Below, in pieces: positions 19,896-32,609 of a DNA stretch of 54,421 nucleotides. Where the stretch lies: positions 1 through 54,421 of the forward strand of contig CAUDNR010002212.1 of NCBI GenBank assembly GCA_958430865.1, read 5' to 3'. The DNA is from Entrophospora sp. SA101. Lineage: Eukaryota > Glomeromycota > Glomeromycetes > Entrophosporales > Entrophosporaceae. Under the pieces are notes generated by a model that did no database searches, was not told the origin of the DNA, and was given only the letters and a program-made list of their open reading frames with translations. Within the stretch, counting starts at the first letter, position 1; each line of letters opens with the position of its first letter. The position numbers and the translations under genes are program-made.

Positions 19896-20132
19896 AGTCT
19901 TTATTTGAATAAATATTTTCCTTTTCATGATAAATTTTGAACCAATTTCTATTACTATTACAACATAACGGAACATTACATGATGTACACCAAAAATTAG
20001 ATATGGAGGTCTTTGCTCAGTTTTTGATAATAAGTACCTGCACAACATACATGAAAATCTTTTTTCTTTCCATTCTACAAAATGATTACCAGTAGTTAAT
20101 TTATCATTAGGAAGTTGAGAATTAGATCCCAT
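19896..20132 (-). pseudogene. piggyBac-type transposase C-terminal remnant
   Basis: The minus strand from ATG 20132 reads MGSNSQLPNDKLTTGNHFVE, then FSCMLCRYLLSKTEQRPP. After a one-base shift it reads ISNFWCTSCNVPLC and NWFKIYHEK, to a stop at 19896. The spacing CxxC, WCxxCNVPLC, then an aromatic-YH ending is the Cys-rich tail of piggyBac (PGBD-like) transposases, which binds subterminal DNA. The DDD catalytic domain is absent. The frameshift and truncation make it a pseudogene. Confidence 0.55.
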
Positions 20133-20599
20133 TTTAATATTTTGATAATTAATTATTAATAACAATGCAAAAAAATAAAAAATTTTATTGTAGCTTTAAA
20201 AAAAAATTTTTTGACGTTAATATAAAAATGATTGGCATTAGAAGAAAATTTCATTCATTCAATTATTTTATGTAATAATCATTGTATGATGTTTGATTTT
20301 TTTTTTTATTATGATAGTGGCGTGATCTCAAAAATCATTTTTCACTTAGTAAGTCATGTGTAAAAATTCATGTTACATGTGTTCCATCATTGGAAATAAA
20401 TTTGCAACATATACAATTTAAATTAAACGTAAAACATTTATATCATTTTTTCATTCAATAATTAAACCCAATTGTCAAGTTTTAACACATCTTAACAGCA
20501 TAATAAAAAATGTGTATATGTAAAGAGCGGTCAAATATTTTATTGAGAAAAAAAAAAAATAAAAGATGCGAAGTTTTTGGATTATTAATTTTAGTATTA

Positions 20600-20733
20600 T
20601 TAATAATTAGTTGGATAGCCTTTAGATTTTTTTACAGCATCTATTCTCCTAGACATACTATCAACTAAATTTGCCAATGTCTCTATGTCAATTTGGTACG
20701 CTCAACAACAGATAATTCTCTAATTTTAGTCAT
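20600..20733 (-). pseudogene. Internally deleted Tc1-like transposase
   Basis: Minus strand ATG 20733 gives MTKIRELSVVERTKLT, like the N-terminus of Tc1 transposases. It runs directly, in another frame, into DIETLANLVDSMSRRIDAVK then KSKGYPTNY-stop, which matches the C-terminus of the same family. The DNA-binding and DDE domains between them are gone, as in an internally deleted, MITE-like derivative. A GAGCGGTCAAATATTT end-like motif lies at 20525-20540, but I could not find its partner. Confidence 0.5.
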
Positions 20734-22025
20734 CTGATTTAAATATATGATTTTTTGTGAAAAACAATGTGAAGATCTAAAAACAATTTTGCTTAATACA
20801 TAAAAGTGATTGTGATAATAAAATTTTGAGTTATTTTTATTTCACTTTGTTCAATTATTTCCAGCGATCTGCAAAATTGCCAATGGCAGGTGAGTGTATA
20901 AAGTATACGGAATTTTTATGGAAAAAATTATAAAGCAATATAATAATAATAATTTTTTATTGCCATGAGAAAAAACGTATCAAATTAACTGAAATTACCA
21001 TAACTCAGTCAATATATGGCTGTTTTGGATAAAAAAAAACTGCCATTTGAATTCTCTCAATGAGGTGTCTAATTCATAAAATTCTAATCCCTAATTATTG
21101 AGATATTTTTGTTTACTGTATATTGTTATGAAAATTAAAACACCATTATATTACCTTTATGATGCTATTCTAATAAGCCATGTTTCATTAAAGTTGGATT
21201 ATTGGATATGACATAATTTCAACCATTTCAACTTCATGTATAGTATGAACATGTAAAGCAATTAATAATATTGTAGTCTTCGCCTCATATTTATCTGCTA
21301 ATTCTTTAATTGAAGCTTGATATCATCTAAAAATATAAGATAGCATCTAATAAAAAACAATGTTATGTAAAACAGTTAAATATAAAAAATACAATGATTT
21401 TTGTTTGATTTTTGTTCAAGTTAAATCATCAAGAATATAATAATAAGATCAGCAGTACGCAGTAAATATATATAAAAAATACAATATTTATTCACCAATT
21501 CCAAGTTATCATCTGATCAAGTATGAAAAATAATCTTAATACAGTGTAATAAGCCACAGAATCTGCAAGCGAATCTTTTCAATTGAAGATAAATCTTTCT
21601 ATTAGAAACACATTATACAATTAGAATAATAAATAAGAAGAAAAGAAGAAAGTATGTTTGTTAATAAGTAAATATTTATTAATATAATTTTTTTTTGATA
21701 TGTTGCGGTGAATTTTCTGCACAAATCCTGCTAATAGATTATTGGCTACCTTTAATGTAACACGTGTGCCTGCACTCAATTTCACACACTGGATGTAACT
21801 TTATTAATCATTCCCATTTAAATTGACACATATAAATCTTTTCAAATTATAATAAACACTTATTGTATATGAATTGTTTTATTTTATTTTTACTTCTATG
21901 TTATAATATAAACATTATAATTTGCATGAATCTTAAGCAACGTAAAATAAAGATAAATATAAGATGAAGTAAAAAAAGTTAGAGATAAATGAAGTTATCA
22001 AAGAGCCAAAGAGCAATACAGCCTA
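20734..22025. other. Spacer DNA, AT-rich, no gene recognised
   Basis: No convincing ORF. A short minus-strand stretch near 21325-21170 (ASIKELADKYEAKTTILL) looks protein-like but is isolated and unassigned. A/T runs dominate. Confidence 0.4.
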
Positions 22026-23212
22026 TTTACTCTATTTTCTATTTAAAATAAAATGAAAATCAATCAACAGTTAATATTTTTTCAAAAAAATTGACTGTAA
22101 TAATGGTAAATGATGAGAATACTTGCCTATTTATTATTTAAAACAAATTGAAAATCAAACAGTTAATATTTTTCAAGCTGTAATAATAGTAAACAATAAA
22201 AATACTTGCCTATTTATTATTTAAAATAAAATAAAATGAAAATCAATCAACAGTTAATATGTTTACAAAAACAATGGTAATGGTAGTAAATAATAAAAAT
22301 ACTTACCTTTTATTTATTATTTAAAATAAATGAAAATCAACAGTTAATATTTTTCAAGAATAATATTGGATGTAATAATAATGACAAGAATACTTACCTC
22401 TATATTTATTGTTTAAGATAAAGTGAAAACCAACAGTTAATATTTTCAAAAAAAAACAACGATATTGACTGTAATAATAGTGAAATGATGAAAATACTTA
22501 CAGGAGGAATTCTATATTTATTATTTAAGATAAAATGAAAATCAACAGTTAATATGTTTTCAAAAATAATGATATTGACTGTAATAATAATGATGAAAAT
22601 ACTCACACCACCATTACACTATTTATTATTTAAGATAAAACAAAAATCAATAGTTAATAAACAATGATATTGACTGTAATAATAGTGAAATGATAAAAAT
22701 ACTCACACACTATTTATTATTTAAAACGAAAATCAACAGTTAATATTTTCAAAAAAACAATGATATTGACTGTAACAATAGTGAAATGATGAGAATACTT
22801 ACAGTCTATATTTATTATTTAAAATAAAATGAAAAACCAACAGTTAATATTTTCAGAAAAACAATGATATTAACTGTAACAATAGTGAAATGATGATAAT
22901 ACTTACACACTATATTTATTATTTAAGATAAAACGAAAATCAATAGTTAGTGTTTTCAGAAAAACAATGATATTGACTGTAACAATAGTGAAATGATGAG
23001 AAAGAATACTTACATACTATATTTATTTATTAAGATAAAATGAAAATCAACAGTTAATATTTTTTCAAAAAAAACAATGATATTGACTGTAATAATAGTG
23101 AAATGTTGAAAATACTTACATCCTATATTTATTATTTAAAATAAAATGAAAATCAACAGTTAATATGTTTTCAAAAATAATGATATTGACTGTAACAATG
23201 GTGAAATTGCTA
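22026..23212. repeat. Minisatellite array, about 11 units of roughly 100 bp
   Basis: Each unit holds, in order, a GACTGTAAYAATAGTGAAAT word, [29 protein letters not shown] and GAAAATCAACAGTTAATAT. The AATACTTAC/AATACTCAC/AATACTTGC word occurs near 22119, 22201, 22299, 22390, 22493, 22599, 22699, 22796, 22899, 23007 and 23111, so spacing is about 80-109 bp. Divergence is higher in the left units and lower on the right. Read on the minus strand, each unit offers GTAAGTATT and TTATTACAG, which look like splice sites. Confidence 0.8.
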
Positions 23213-23278
23213 AATTAAATTTAAGTAATGATAGCTTATTAAATAAATTTAATTAATTAAAAACAATGATAAAGGATA
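23203..23278 (+). repeat. Inverted 76-bp copy of the kinase 3' end, abutting the gap
   Basis: From GAAATTGCTAAATTAAATTT to AAACAATGATAAAGGATA this is the exact reverse complement of about 15986-16061 (kinase codons for the LNDEIAKLNLSNDSLL region, stop and 3' flank). It starts directly from the last minisatellite unit and stops at the N run. Either an inverted kinase copy continues in the gap or the contig end is a fold-back chimaera. Confidence 0.8.
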
Positions 23279-23288
23279 NNNNNNNNNN
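23279..23288. other. Assembly gap (10 N)
   Basis: Ten consecutive Ns join two contigs. The true gap length is unknown. The order and orientation of the two large repeat copies depend on this join. Confidence 0.98.
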
Positions 23289-24098
23289 CTAAAGAGGTTA
23301 GATTACTTAAACAGCAAGCCTTTGCCTGCTTTACCTGTTGAAGAGAACAAGTTATCAACTAAACAGAACATTTTTAAGCAATTAAAAATGAAAGCAAAAG
23401 TTAAGTTCCAAAAATTACAAAAGTTAATCAAAAGGGAAAAATTTCACAATCAAGAAGTGATTGCTCAAATAGAAGTTAAGTCTAAATAGTGAGTAAATTA
23501 TAATGAGAGAACTGGAAAATGCAGTTTTAGAATTGGAAAAAGAAAGTAAACAAACTTGTGATTTTTGCTCTAAATTGAAAACAAAAATAATAAATCTATT
23601 CACCAAATAAAATCTTGTAGCAAAGTAACTGGAGAATGAATTTCAGATGACATGGTTTGTGAAAGATGTGAAGAAAAGTATTGGGATGATGAATTGTCAA
23701 AGTGCAATAGATGTGGTAGATTGCAAACTAAGTTAGATTTTGATATTGTTAATAGTAAGAATGTTTGCTCTGTATTAGAAGAGAAGGAACTTCCTCTCTT
23801 ACCTCATGAAGAAATAAGTCAGTCTACTTTTTATGAAAGACAAATAAACTCCCTACAAGAACAACTAAATGAAACTGAAGAAGCCTTAGAAATTTAAAGG
23901 GAAGAAAGCAGTCAAATTTCAAGAAAAGTCTGAGGAGTGAAGTAAAAGACATAAGCAAGAATTATTAGACCGAATTAAGCAGTCAGAAGAAGAGAATGAT
24001 AATCACAAAGAGGAAATCAAAAGGTTAAAGACTCAGTTAGAACAATTAACTTCTCAACAAGTTGCTCAAATTGAAGTTAAAGGAACTAAAAGATGATC
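23289..24098 (+). pseudogene. Coiled-coil/zinc-ribbon gene of unknown function, decayed
   Basis: Plus-strand pieces in order: RLDYLNSKPLPALPVEENKL with STKQNIFKQLKMKAKVKFQK, to a stop (23290-23490); LENAVLELEKESKQTCDFC (23507-23609); then the best ORF, 23652-23897, MVCERCEEKYWDDELSKC with NRCGR (two CxxC pairs, a zinc ribbon) followed by a coiled coil ending LNETEEALEI. More helical sequence follows after further stops. Frames are broken three times, so this is a pseudogene. The family is unrecognised but multicopy (a diverged copy is at 1-336). It forms the left flank of the second block. Confidence 0.5.
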
Positions 24099-24368
24099 TT
24101 GATTGAAAATAAAAGGTAATTAAAAAATTAACAAAGTTGAAAAAAAAGTAATTATTTGTTTTATCAAGTTATTCTGCCAGTTTTCTTTTTTTTAATTTTT
24201 CTCAATGAATTATGTAATTTTAATTACTGTTTTTATTAAAATTCCAACTTGTCTCAAAAGAATTCAAAAAATTTATTTGATTACATTTTAATTCAGTCAA
24301 TTCAAAAGAATCCAATTTATTTAATCAAAAGAATTTCGTTTACATTCGTTCATTACTATTACATACAA

Positions 24369-26242
24369 ATGGCGAATAAAAATAAAAAAATCAACCAAAT
24401 CAACCAAATCAATCAAACAATACACCATACCTGATATGCAGGATCTTCTAAAAATGTAGCCAAATGAAAGGACAACTAAAAAAACCAAGTAAATATTTTA
24501 CTATTTATCTCTCTATAGTGATATTTTTTTAGAAATAACATTTAAAATATGTACATTTTTTAAATATCCAGAACATTCTTGTCCAACTTGTAAGGGTACT
24601 TATCATTCACATTCTTCAAGCAATCATTGTAAATTTCAAAAAACCTCGTGCATCCACATCTGTTCAGACAAAATACGAACAATGCACAGTCAAACTGGAC
24701 TAGAAAGATTCCTTAAAGATAAGGATCTTGAACCTGAAATCCAAAGCGCCGTTAAAAGAATGATTCGAATTGTTTTTGAAGGGCCAACCAAACGTCATTT
24801 ATCATCGCTTTCAAATATATGCGGCAATGCTTCCAAGCTGTAACTACATACCAAAATACCTTGAAACACCAAAGAATCTATCATAATACTATTCGAGATA
24901 CCCTCTACTGCATGGCAAAATGTTACAAATTGTCAGAATCATACAATGATGAAACTCGATAATCGACTTAAAATGGATAGTATAAATTGTTTAACAAAAA
25001 AAAACACATCAACTCTATCATAAACCGTTTCATTATTAACTTGAAAAATCGAGATCCTTCCTTCAAATATTATTGATAAACTATCTATATCACATCCACA
25101 ATACCTAATTTACCTTACTACCCGCATTCAATATATATTCACTTGAAAGTGCAACAGACACTATTCCAAAATCAAGCTCTTCATGTTACGTCTGTAAAAG
25201 CGTCTTGGTGGTCATACCTTCCAGGTCTCCATAAAACCCTCTCCACCTTTACCAAGCATAACCGAGAACATGGCCTTCGTCTCCTCACACTTTTACCTTC
25301 CCAACAAAAGTACATATCAGTTGATACTGATTCTTTATTTACATGTACAAATCAATTGAAAAAATAGAAATAGCAACTATCTAAAGATTCAAAGCTGTAA
25401 GAGGAACTTGGTGGATGGAATAATTTAATATTAATAAAGTCACCACCAAAATCGAATTTTTGTTCCTCCATACAGACTGATGGTCTGCAGAGGATGTTGA
25501 TAAAGAAGGATCGAATATTGGTTTGAATGGATGTAGAGTATTGGGCTGGAAAGGTATGAAAAAGTTGAGTTGTTCCAACAAGAAGTACTGGAATTTAGCA
25601 GAGTTTACTCGTGCTCGCAAAAAAGTGAGTTGTGATTGTTGAAAAAAAAAATCTTCAGGCTGTTATTTGAGGTAAGTTATATTTTGTTAATTTAATTTGC
25701 AAGAACTTTGTCAAGGTAATTTGCAAGTCATCGAATACTATTATTTACATACCGTTCACTTGATACTAAAACCAAGCAATTCCAACCTCTGTCACAAATG
25801 TCTATGAATAGGCTCTTGTCCGCTTACATTATATTTTGCCCCAATATAATCTTTGATTTTATGGTGAACGTTACTGGGCCATTTGCGATGGAAATCTTTT
25901 ATTAACGAACAGAAGGCATTTGATATGTTGTGCAAGAGAATAACAAATGGTAATGATAATGCAGTTGTTGCATTTGGTGATGGGTAAATTCTCACCACAT
26001 GCTTCGGGCCCTATAAAACAATTTTGCTGAGAGCTTTCTAAACACTGCAAGGTGGTGAACATTGACGAGATCCATACATCCTCAGTCTGTTCTTTGTGTG
26101 ATAGGTGATTTGATAAGCATCAAAATTTCTGGTCTGTCAGACACATTAGAGATGTTAATGCTGCCCGTAATGTAAGGATCATTTTTTTGTACACGAACAT
26201 TTATGGAGAGAGACCTGATCCGTTTATAATGGTGGCTTATTG
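24369..26242 (+). pseudogene. Decayed TnpB/Fanzor-type nuclease gene, copy 2
   Basis: Same relic as 607-2763 but without the 283-bp duplication, so this is the better copy for judging the ancestral order: possible first exon (ATG 24369), Cys/His-rich N-terminal piece (24571-24843), ASWWSYLPGLHK segment (25143-25367), LAEFTRARKK segment (about 25560-25625), LRWKSFINEQKAFDML (about 25875-25925), DNAVVAFGDG, and the C-terminal CSLCD...RDVNAARN signature (about 26059-26170). Stops and frameshifts are the same as in copy 1, so decay preceded the duplication. Confidence 0.72.
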
Positions 26243-27312
26243 ACCCCTCTGTTGCCATTTTAATTGTTGTTGGATATGCCTAACTGGTGGCAGCAGCAAC
26301 GACGATGACTTTCTATGAAGTTAGCTATAGTGAGGATTTGTATCTTTCTAATTTAGTTTAACAAGGTTTACTTGTTAGTTAAAAGATTATAATAATAATT
26401 TATCAAACAAAAATTTTTATTTTTCTTTACCAATGAATTCAAAAGTTAAGTGGCATTATTTATATGTGAATTTAAAAAAATTTAAAAAATATGAAAAATT
26501 ATTATCAATTAGATGAGTTAAAGGAAATCAATAACAAAATAACACATATCTTTTTATTCTATATATCTACATGTTCTACCTATTTTTCAGTGAAACAAAA
26601 TCATAACATAATTTATTTTTAAACAGGGAAACCTGAGGTGGAGGAATAATCAATTATTGAACTTGTAATTTTTATCAATTTTTTATTTATATAAAATCAT
26701 GTGACTACACTCTACCCTTAAAGAAACCTAGAAACCACCAAAGTTTAGCTCCGTATAACAAACAAACATTATTAAAATAATAACAACAATAATAATTCCG
26801 TCCGTGTCGTACGATATTAATATTGTCCGTTCACCATCTCAAACTCAAAAAGAAGTTTAAAAAGAAAGAAAAGAAAAAAAGCCCAAATGGTGATAATCCG
26901 AAGCAAACAAACAAATTAAGCCTGAACAAGGATAAATAAACTCGGCATGCTTTTATATTTTTGGGTTGATTGATGAATGGGAAGGAGGGTGTTAGTATTA
27001 GTATGGAATAATTATTATTATTGTGTAACTGGTTACTGTCCTTGGAATCTATACCCCATATCAAATTTTGAAATCATCTAATTGTAAATAATAATAAAAA
27101 GATGGTTTGAACTTTTATCGTTTTATTTATTTCTTGATATCTTCAGCATTTAAATATAATAAAGTTTACCAAGAAAAAAGGAAAATAAAATAATAAAAAC
27201 GGGTAAATAAATCTTGTAGCTATTTATATTTAATGGTAATAATGAACCAAGATTTCCAATAAACACATGTGTGTATTACACAACATCATCTAAAGATTTT
27301 TGAATTTATGTG

Positions 27313-27353
<41 letters not shown>

Positions 27354-27933
27354 TAATAAAGAAAAATCTTGTTATTGACTGCCAACACTATCAAAAATTT
27401 TTTTTTTTTTTGATGGAAAAAAAAGTCATTGAGCAAAAACTGATTTAGTATTAGTATCAGTATTAGAATGTTTAAAATCATTTCGATATTAATTAAATAT
27501 GCAACTTCGTCACACGACAAATACAAAGCCTCAATTATTGTTATTGTTTGTTTGACGTTAAAAAAAAAAAATTAGGAAAAAATTTTTTTATACCAATTAA
27601 ATTAATTCATACAAAAAAATTATCATTTTCTTTACACGAGGAAGTAAAAAAAAAGCTTTGCAAGTTTTTTTTCAATAACGGAAAAGTTAATAGTTAATCC
27701 AACCCCCCCTCCCTCCCTTCAAACAAATAAAAAAAGGTTGGTAATACCCCCAACACCCCTCTTTAGTTTTCTTAATACGCACTTTTCAAATTTATTGTAA
27801 TTATGTCGTGTCACATTCCCCTTTATATATTTATTTATTTATTATGATTCTATAAGGAAAAAAAAAAACTAAAAAAAATTTTTTCCTTTCATCTCTCTCT
27901 CTTACTTTAGCATAAAGTCTGTGAGAAGTAAAA
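26243..27933. other. Intergenic, TOP1 upstream region, copy 2
   Basis: Duplicate of 2764-4454: microsatellite at 27311-27359, C-rich tract at 27700-27718, CT-rich leader. No gene recognised. Confidence 0.5.
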
Positions 27934-30840
27934 ATGGTTATTACTAAAGAGGGAAAAACAACCAAAAAAAAAATCGATAGACCTGCAAATAAAAAAGGAA
28001 AACAAAAGGCACTTCCTATCAACGACGACGATGATGAGTATGACGATAACAGTCGACGAGGAAATAAACGAAAGCTTGAAGATGACGAGGAAATTGACGT
28101 CAAGACTGAAGAAGACGAAGATGTCACTAAAGGAAAAAAGGCCAAGGAATCTCTTAAAAAAAGAATAAAACAACAAAAAACAACCGAGCCTAAAGCTAAT
28201 CCGAACGATGATGATAAAATGGACATAGAGGAACCTGTCAAAAAAAAAACGGTCAGGAAAAAATCCAAGCCAAGAATTGAAGAGGAAATGGACATAAAGT
28301 CTGAGGATGAAGAACCTGTCAAAAAAAAACAAGTCAGGAAAAAATCTAAGCCAAGGATTGAAGAGGAAATGGACATAGAGGATGAAGGACCCGTAAAAAA
28401 AAAACAGGTCAGGAAAAAATCTAAGCCAAGAGTTGAAGAGGAAATGGACATAAAGACTGAGGATGAAGGATCCACAAAAAAAAAACTGGACAGGAAAAAA
28501 TCTAAGCCAAAAATTGAAGAGGATGAGCCTGAACCAAGTGAAGGAGAAGATGAAGATTTCCAGTGGTGGAAGGGGCAATCACTTGATGATGGATCGGCCA
28601 AATGGACTACCTTAGTCCATAATGGCGTTTGTTTTCCACCAGAATATGTCCCTCACAATATCAAGATGAAATATAATGGTATGGTGTTATATAATCTAAT
28701 TTTTTTTTTAATGCATGTGCATTTGAAAATATTATTATTGTTGTTGTTATAATTTTTTAATTATGTTTCTAAACTTTTTACAATAATCATTATTGTTTTG
28801 TTTTTCAAAGGACGTGAAATAAAACTTTCTCCTGAAGCTGAAGAAGTTGCAACATTTTATGCTGCGTTGTTAAACACTGACTATGTAAAAAACGATACTT
28901 TCAATGAGAACTTCTTCAAAGATTGGCAAGTTGTATTGAAAGAATCTGAAAAAAATCCATCAATCAAGCATTTTGATAAATGTGATTTTACTTCTATATA
29001 TGACTATCTACAACAAGAAAAGGAACGAAAAAAAAATTTTTCAAAAGAGGAAAAACAAAGGTTGAAAGATGAAAAGACCAGGATAGATGAGTTTTATGGT
29101 TATTGTTACTTGGATGGACGTAAAGAAAAAGTTGGTAATTTTAGAATTGAGCCACCTGGTTTGTTTAAAGGTCGTGGTGAACATCCTAAAACTGGTTCAT
29201 TGAAATTGAGAGTCACCCCTGAGCAAATAACAATTAATCTCAGTAAAGATGCACCTGTCCCTCCTCCACCTGCTGGTCACTCCTGGGGTGGTATTCTGCA
29301 TGATAATACAGTTACCTGGCTTGCCACCTGGAAGGAGAATGTAAATGACAGTATAAAATATGTGTTTTTAGCAGCAAATAGTTCACTAAAGGGTCAAAGT
29401 GATTTGAAAAAATTCGATAAGGCCAGGGAACTCGACAAGCATGTAGAAAAAATCCGGTGTGATTATACACAGGATTTAAAAGATAGGCTAAATTCAGTCC
29501 GACAACGTGCTACCGCAATGTATCTCATTGACAGGCTCGCATTAAGAGCGGGAAATGAGAAAACTGGTGAAGAAGCAGACACTGTGGGCTGTTGTTCCCT
29601 CAGGTGTGAACATATTACATTGGTGCCACCAAGGACAGTCGAGTTCGATTTCTTAGGTAAAGATTCAATAAGATACGTAAACTCGGTAGAAGTAATAGAG
29701 CAGGTTTTCAAAAACCTTAGAATATTTATGAAAGATAAGAAATCCAGTGAAGCAATATTTGACAGATTAAGGGTACAAAAATACAAGATTTAAATTTAAT
29801 CAATCACATATATGTGTGTGCATTTGTGTTTGTTCTATTAATAAATTCAAATTTTCTTTAAAAATTCATTTAGACTCAAGATTTGAATAAACATTTGTCT
29901 GAATACATGAAAGGACTAACTGCTAAAGTATTTCGTACATACAATGCATCTCATACCTTCCAAATTGAGCTAAAGAAAGAGACAGCAAATGCTACTACTG
30001 TAATGGAGAAAATGGTGGCATATAATAAAGCAAACAGGCAGGTTGCTATTTTATGTAACCATCAACGTTCTGTCAGCAAAGCTCATGATAATCAAATCAA
30101 TAGAATTGACGATAGGGTAATTTTTTTTTTTATCATGATTATTGTTAATTTCTTAAATAAATTCACATATATGTATTCTTTAATATGTTAGGTTCGTGCT
30201 TTGAAATACCAAAGAAATAGATGTAAAATGGAATTGTTGAATCTTGAGCCCAAATTAAAAAAGAAAGAGCCTCGACTATTTGAACCAGAATCGGACATGG
30301 AAGAGGAATGGGTAATTGAGCATGAGAAGCAATTGATGGAAAGAGAACGTTTGGCAGCTGTAAAAAAATTTGAAAGAGATAACGAAAAGCTTGCAGAAGA
30401 AGGAAAGTCACCTAAACCTGATGAGCATCTTAAACAATTATTAAAAGACATCGATGAAAAAGAGAAGGTGTTGAAAAGTGAACGAAAATCTGGAAAGATC
30501 AATATGAGAAAAGGACAAACGAGTGAAAAACTCCGGATCCAAATAGAAAAATTGACAGAACGTATTAACACCACAAAGTTATTAAAACAAGATAAAGAGG
30601 ACAACAAGACAACTGCATTGGGCACATCGAAAATCAATTACCTAGACCCACGGATCTCCGTTGCGTGGTGCAAAAAATATGATGTGCCAATTGCTAAAAT
30701 TTTCAACAAGAGCCTTCGTGAAAAGTTCCGGTGGGCATTGGATGTAGATGCGGATTGGGTGAGTATTTTTTTTCTTTTAATTAATTTTATTAAATAATAA
30801 TATATTTAAAATTATTTTTATTATTTTATAGGAATTTTAA
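27934..30840 (+). CDS. TOP1: DNA topoisomerase I (type IB), copy 2
   Basis: Second complete gene. Exons: 27934-28678, 28811-29772, 29874-30116, 30192-30758, 30832-30840, encoding the same 841 residues as 4455-7361 with all catalytic signatures ([31 protein letters not shown]). If the duplication is real the nucleus has two identical nuclear topoisomerase I genes, each with about 1.7 kb of identical upstream DNA, so the two should be regulated alike. Confidence 0.94.
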
Positions 30841-31276
30841 TCATTGTGCAGTTATTTTCATTTGGCCGTTTTTTGCTTTCGTTATTTTAAACTCGTGAAT
30901 TTGTACATTGTGCTTGGTATTAAATCTCTGCCTGGTGGATGGTTATATTTTTTGTGCTGATAGAAATTTTTTTATAATTTAGATCTGATGGTAGTAAGGA
31001 TTTTATTATCATCATCATTAGCTATATTATTATTATTATTTAATTTAGATTATAAATATGAAAGCTACAATTTATATATATACTTCCTCTATCAATTTCA
31101 TTTTATAAAATAATGATAATTTTATATTATAATAAACTTCTAATTTATTTAATAAAAATAGAGACAAGAAATTTCAGAGGACTAAATTTTAGTGATACGA
31201 AAAAAACTTATTTTATTCCTGTAATCAATCCAAAGATATAAATTCATGCGAAGCTTAAAATCTTATTTTCACTTTG
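30841..31276. other. Intergenic, copy 2 of 7362-7797
   Basis: TOP1 3' flank, AT-rich, nothing recognised. Confidence 0.4.
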
Positions 31277-31284
31277 GCATTGAC

Positions 31285-31645
31285 CATACATGATGACGAA
31301 AGTCATTTGATAAAATTCGAAACTTTCGAAAAAATCACAAGTTTTCGAAATCGAAATACCCTTGGCGAAATTAAAATCAAAATCTAAATTCAAAATTCAA
31401 AATCGAAATCAAAATTCAAAATTGAAATAAAATCAAAATCGAAATTCAAAAAATTGAAATAAAAGCACTTTAAAGACATTAATGCAAAAATTATTTATTA
31501 ATTTCGATTTTCGAATTTTGATTACAAATTTCGATTTTGATTTCGAATTTTGATTTTTTCGAAACCTGTTAGGGTATATTCGAAATGTTTGAACACTAAT
31601 CGTCGAAATTATTGTCGAAACAAAACTATTTCGCCATCATGTATG
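31285..31645. mobile_element. hAT-like MITE, copy 2
   Basis: Same 361-bp element with CATACATGATGACGAAA-type ends. The GCATTGAC duplication lies at 31277-31284 and 31646-31653. It was carried along in the block duplication and is not an independent insertion. Confidence 0.82.
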
Positions 31646-31653
31646 GCATTGAC

Positions 31654-32609
31654 TTGGTTGTACTGGTTTTATTCAATTTAATCTGGCTGATACTTTTCTA
31701 GTTCTTTAACTTTGTTTTATAATTCCTGAATAACCCTTTCACTTTTTCTTTTTCTTCCTCTTCCTCCAAATGAAGGTTAATTGATTTTCAGATCAGTAAT
31801 ATCATTCTTTTAATTATTGTTTGCTCGTCCTCTTATGATCATCCTCTAAATATTGCTGATATTGCTGATCCCGTTAGATATTGTCTTTGTTTCTTTCCTT
31901 TATTTGTTTAGTCTTTCATCTGTTTTATTTCTTCTTGAATTTTCTTTTCACACCATTAAGTATTATTCAGCAGATCCAATTATTCCTTTTAAATTTTCAA
32001 TTTCTTGCTTTGATTCGTTGTCTCATTCTTTAAAATTTTTATTTCTATTCAATTATTGGCAAAGTTTTCATAATCCGTTTATAATTTCGCCAGCTCTCTC
32101 ACCTATTCATAATGATAACACAAACTATCGTTTTAAATAAGAGCCAACGGTATATTTGAGGATAAAGAATAACACATCTGTTTGATCGAAGATTTCATTG
32201 AGTCCGTCTAAAAAATAATGATTCAATAATTGAAATGTCTTTTGAACCTCCATTTCTGCAACAACAAAAAAACCATGTGTTGTTACATAACTGTTCATAA
32301 CATGTTCGAGTTTATCACAGCCTGAAACTCTAACATAATAAGACCGTTATTGTTGTTATTTCACTGCTGCTAGGTTCATATACACCTTCCACTTTTGTCA
32401 AACACCCGGCTGTAGAAAATTATAAAAGAGAAGGAAGAAATGCCTTCATGTAAGGATGGAATATTTTCTGATTTAATCTTATCTGCATTATTGTTTCTAG
32501 GCTCTGGATTAAACAACAATTTCAGCAAAGGGTTCTCAAGAAGATGATGCTGTTGGTTCAAAAATGGACCATCATGCTCTATAATATCATGTCTGGGGAC
32601 TTTTTTTTT
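31654..32609 (-). pseudogene. Decayed gene of unknown family, copy 2
   Basis: Same broken minus-strand reading as 8175-9130 (HDGPFLNQQHHLLENPLLK, QTDVLFFILKYTVGSYLK), with identical stops. Confidence 0.35.

Noticed and set aside
22026..23212. CRISPR-like array
   Set aside because: Units are about 100 bp, diverge along their whole length and have no repeat-spacer structure; the genome is eukaryotic. It is a minisatellite.
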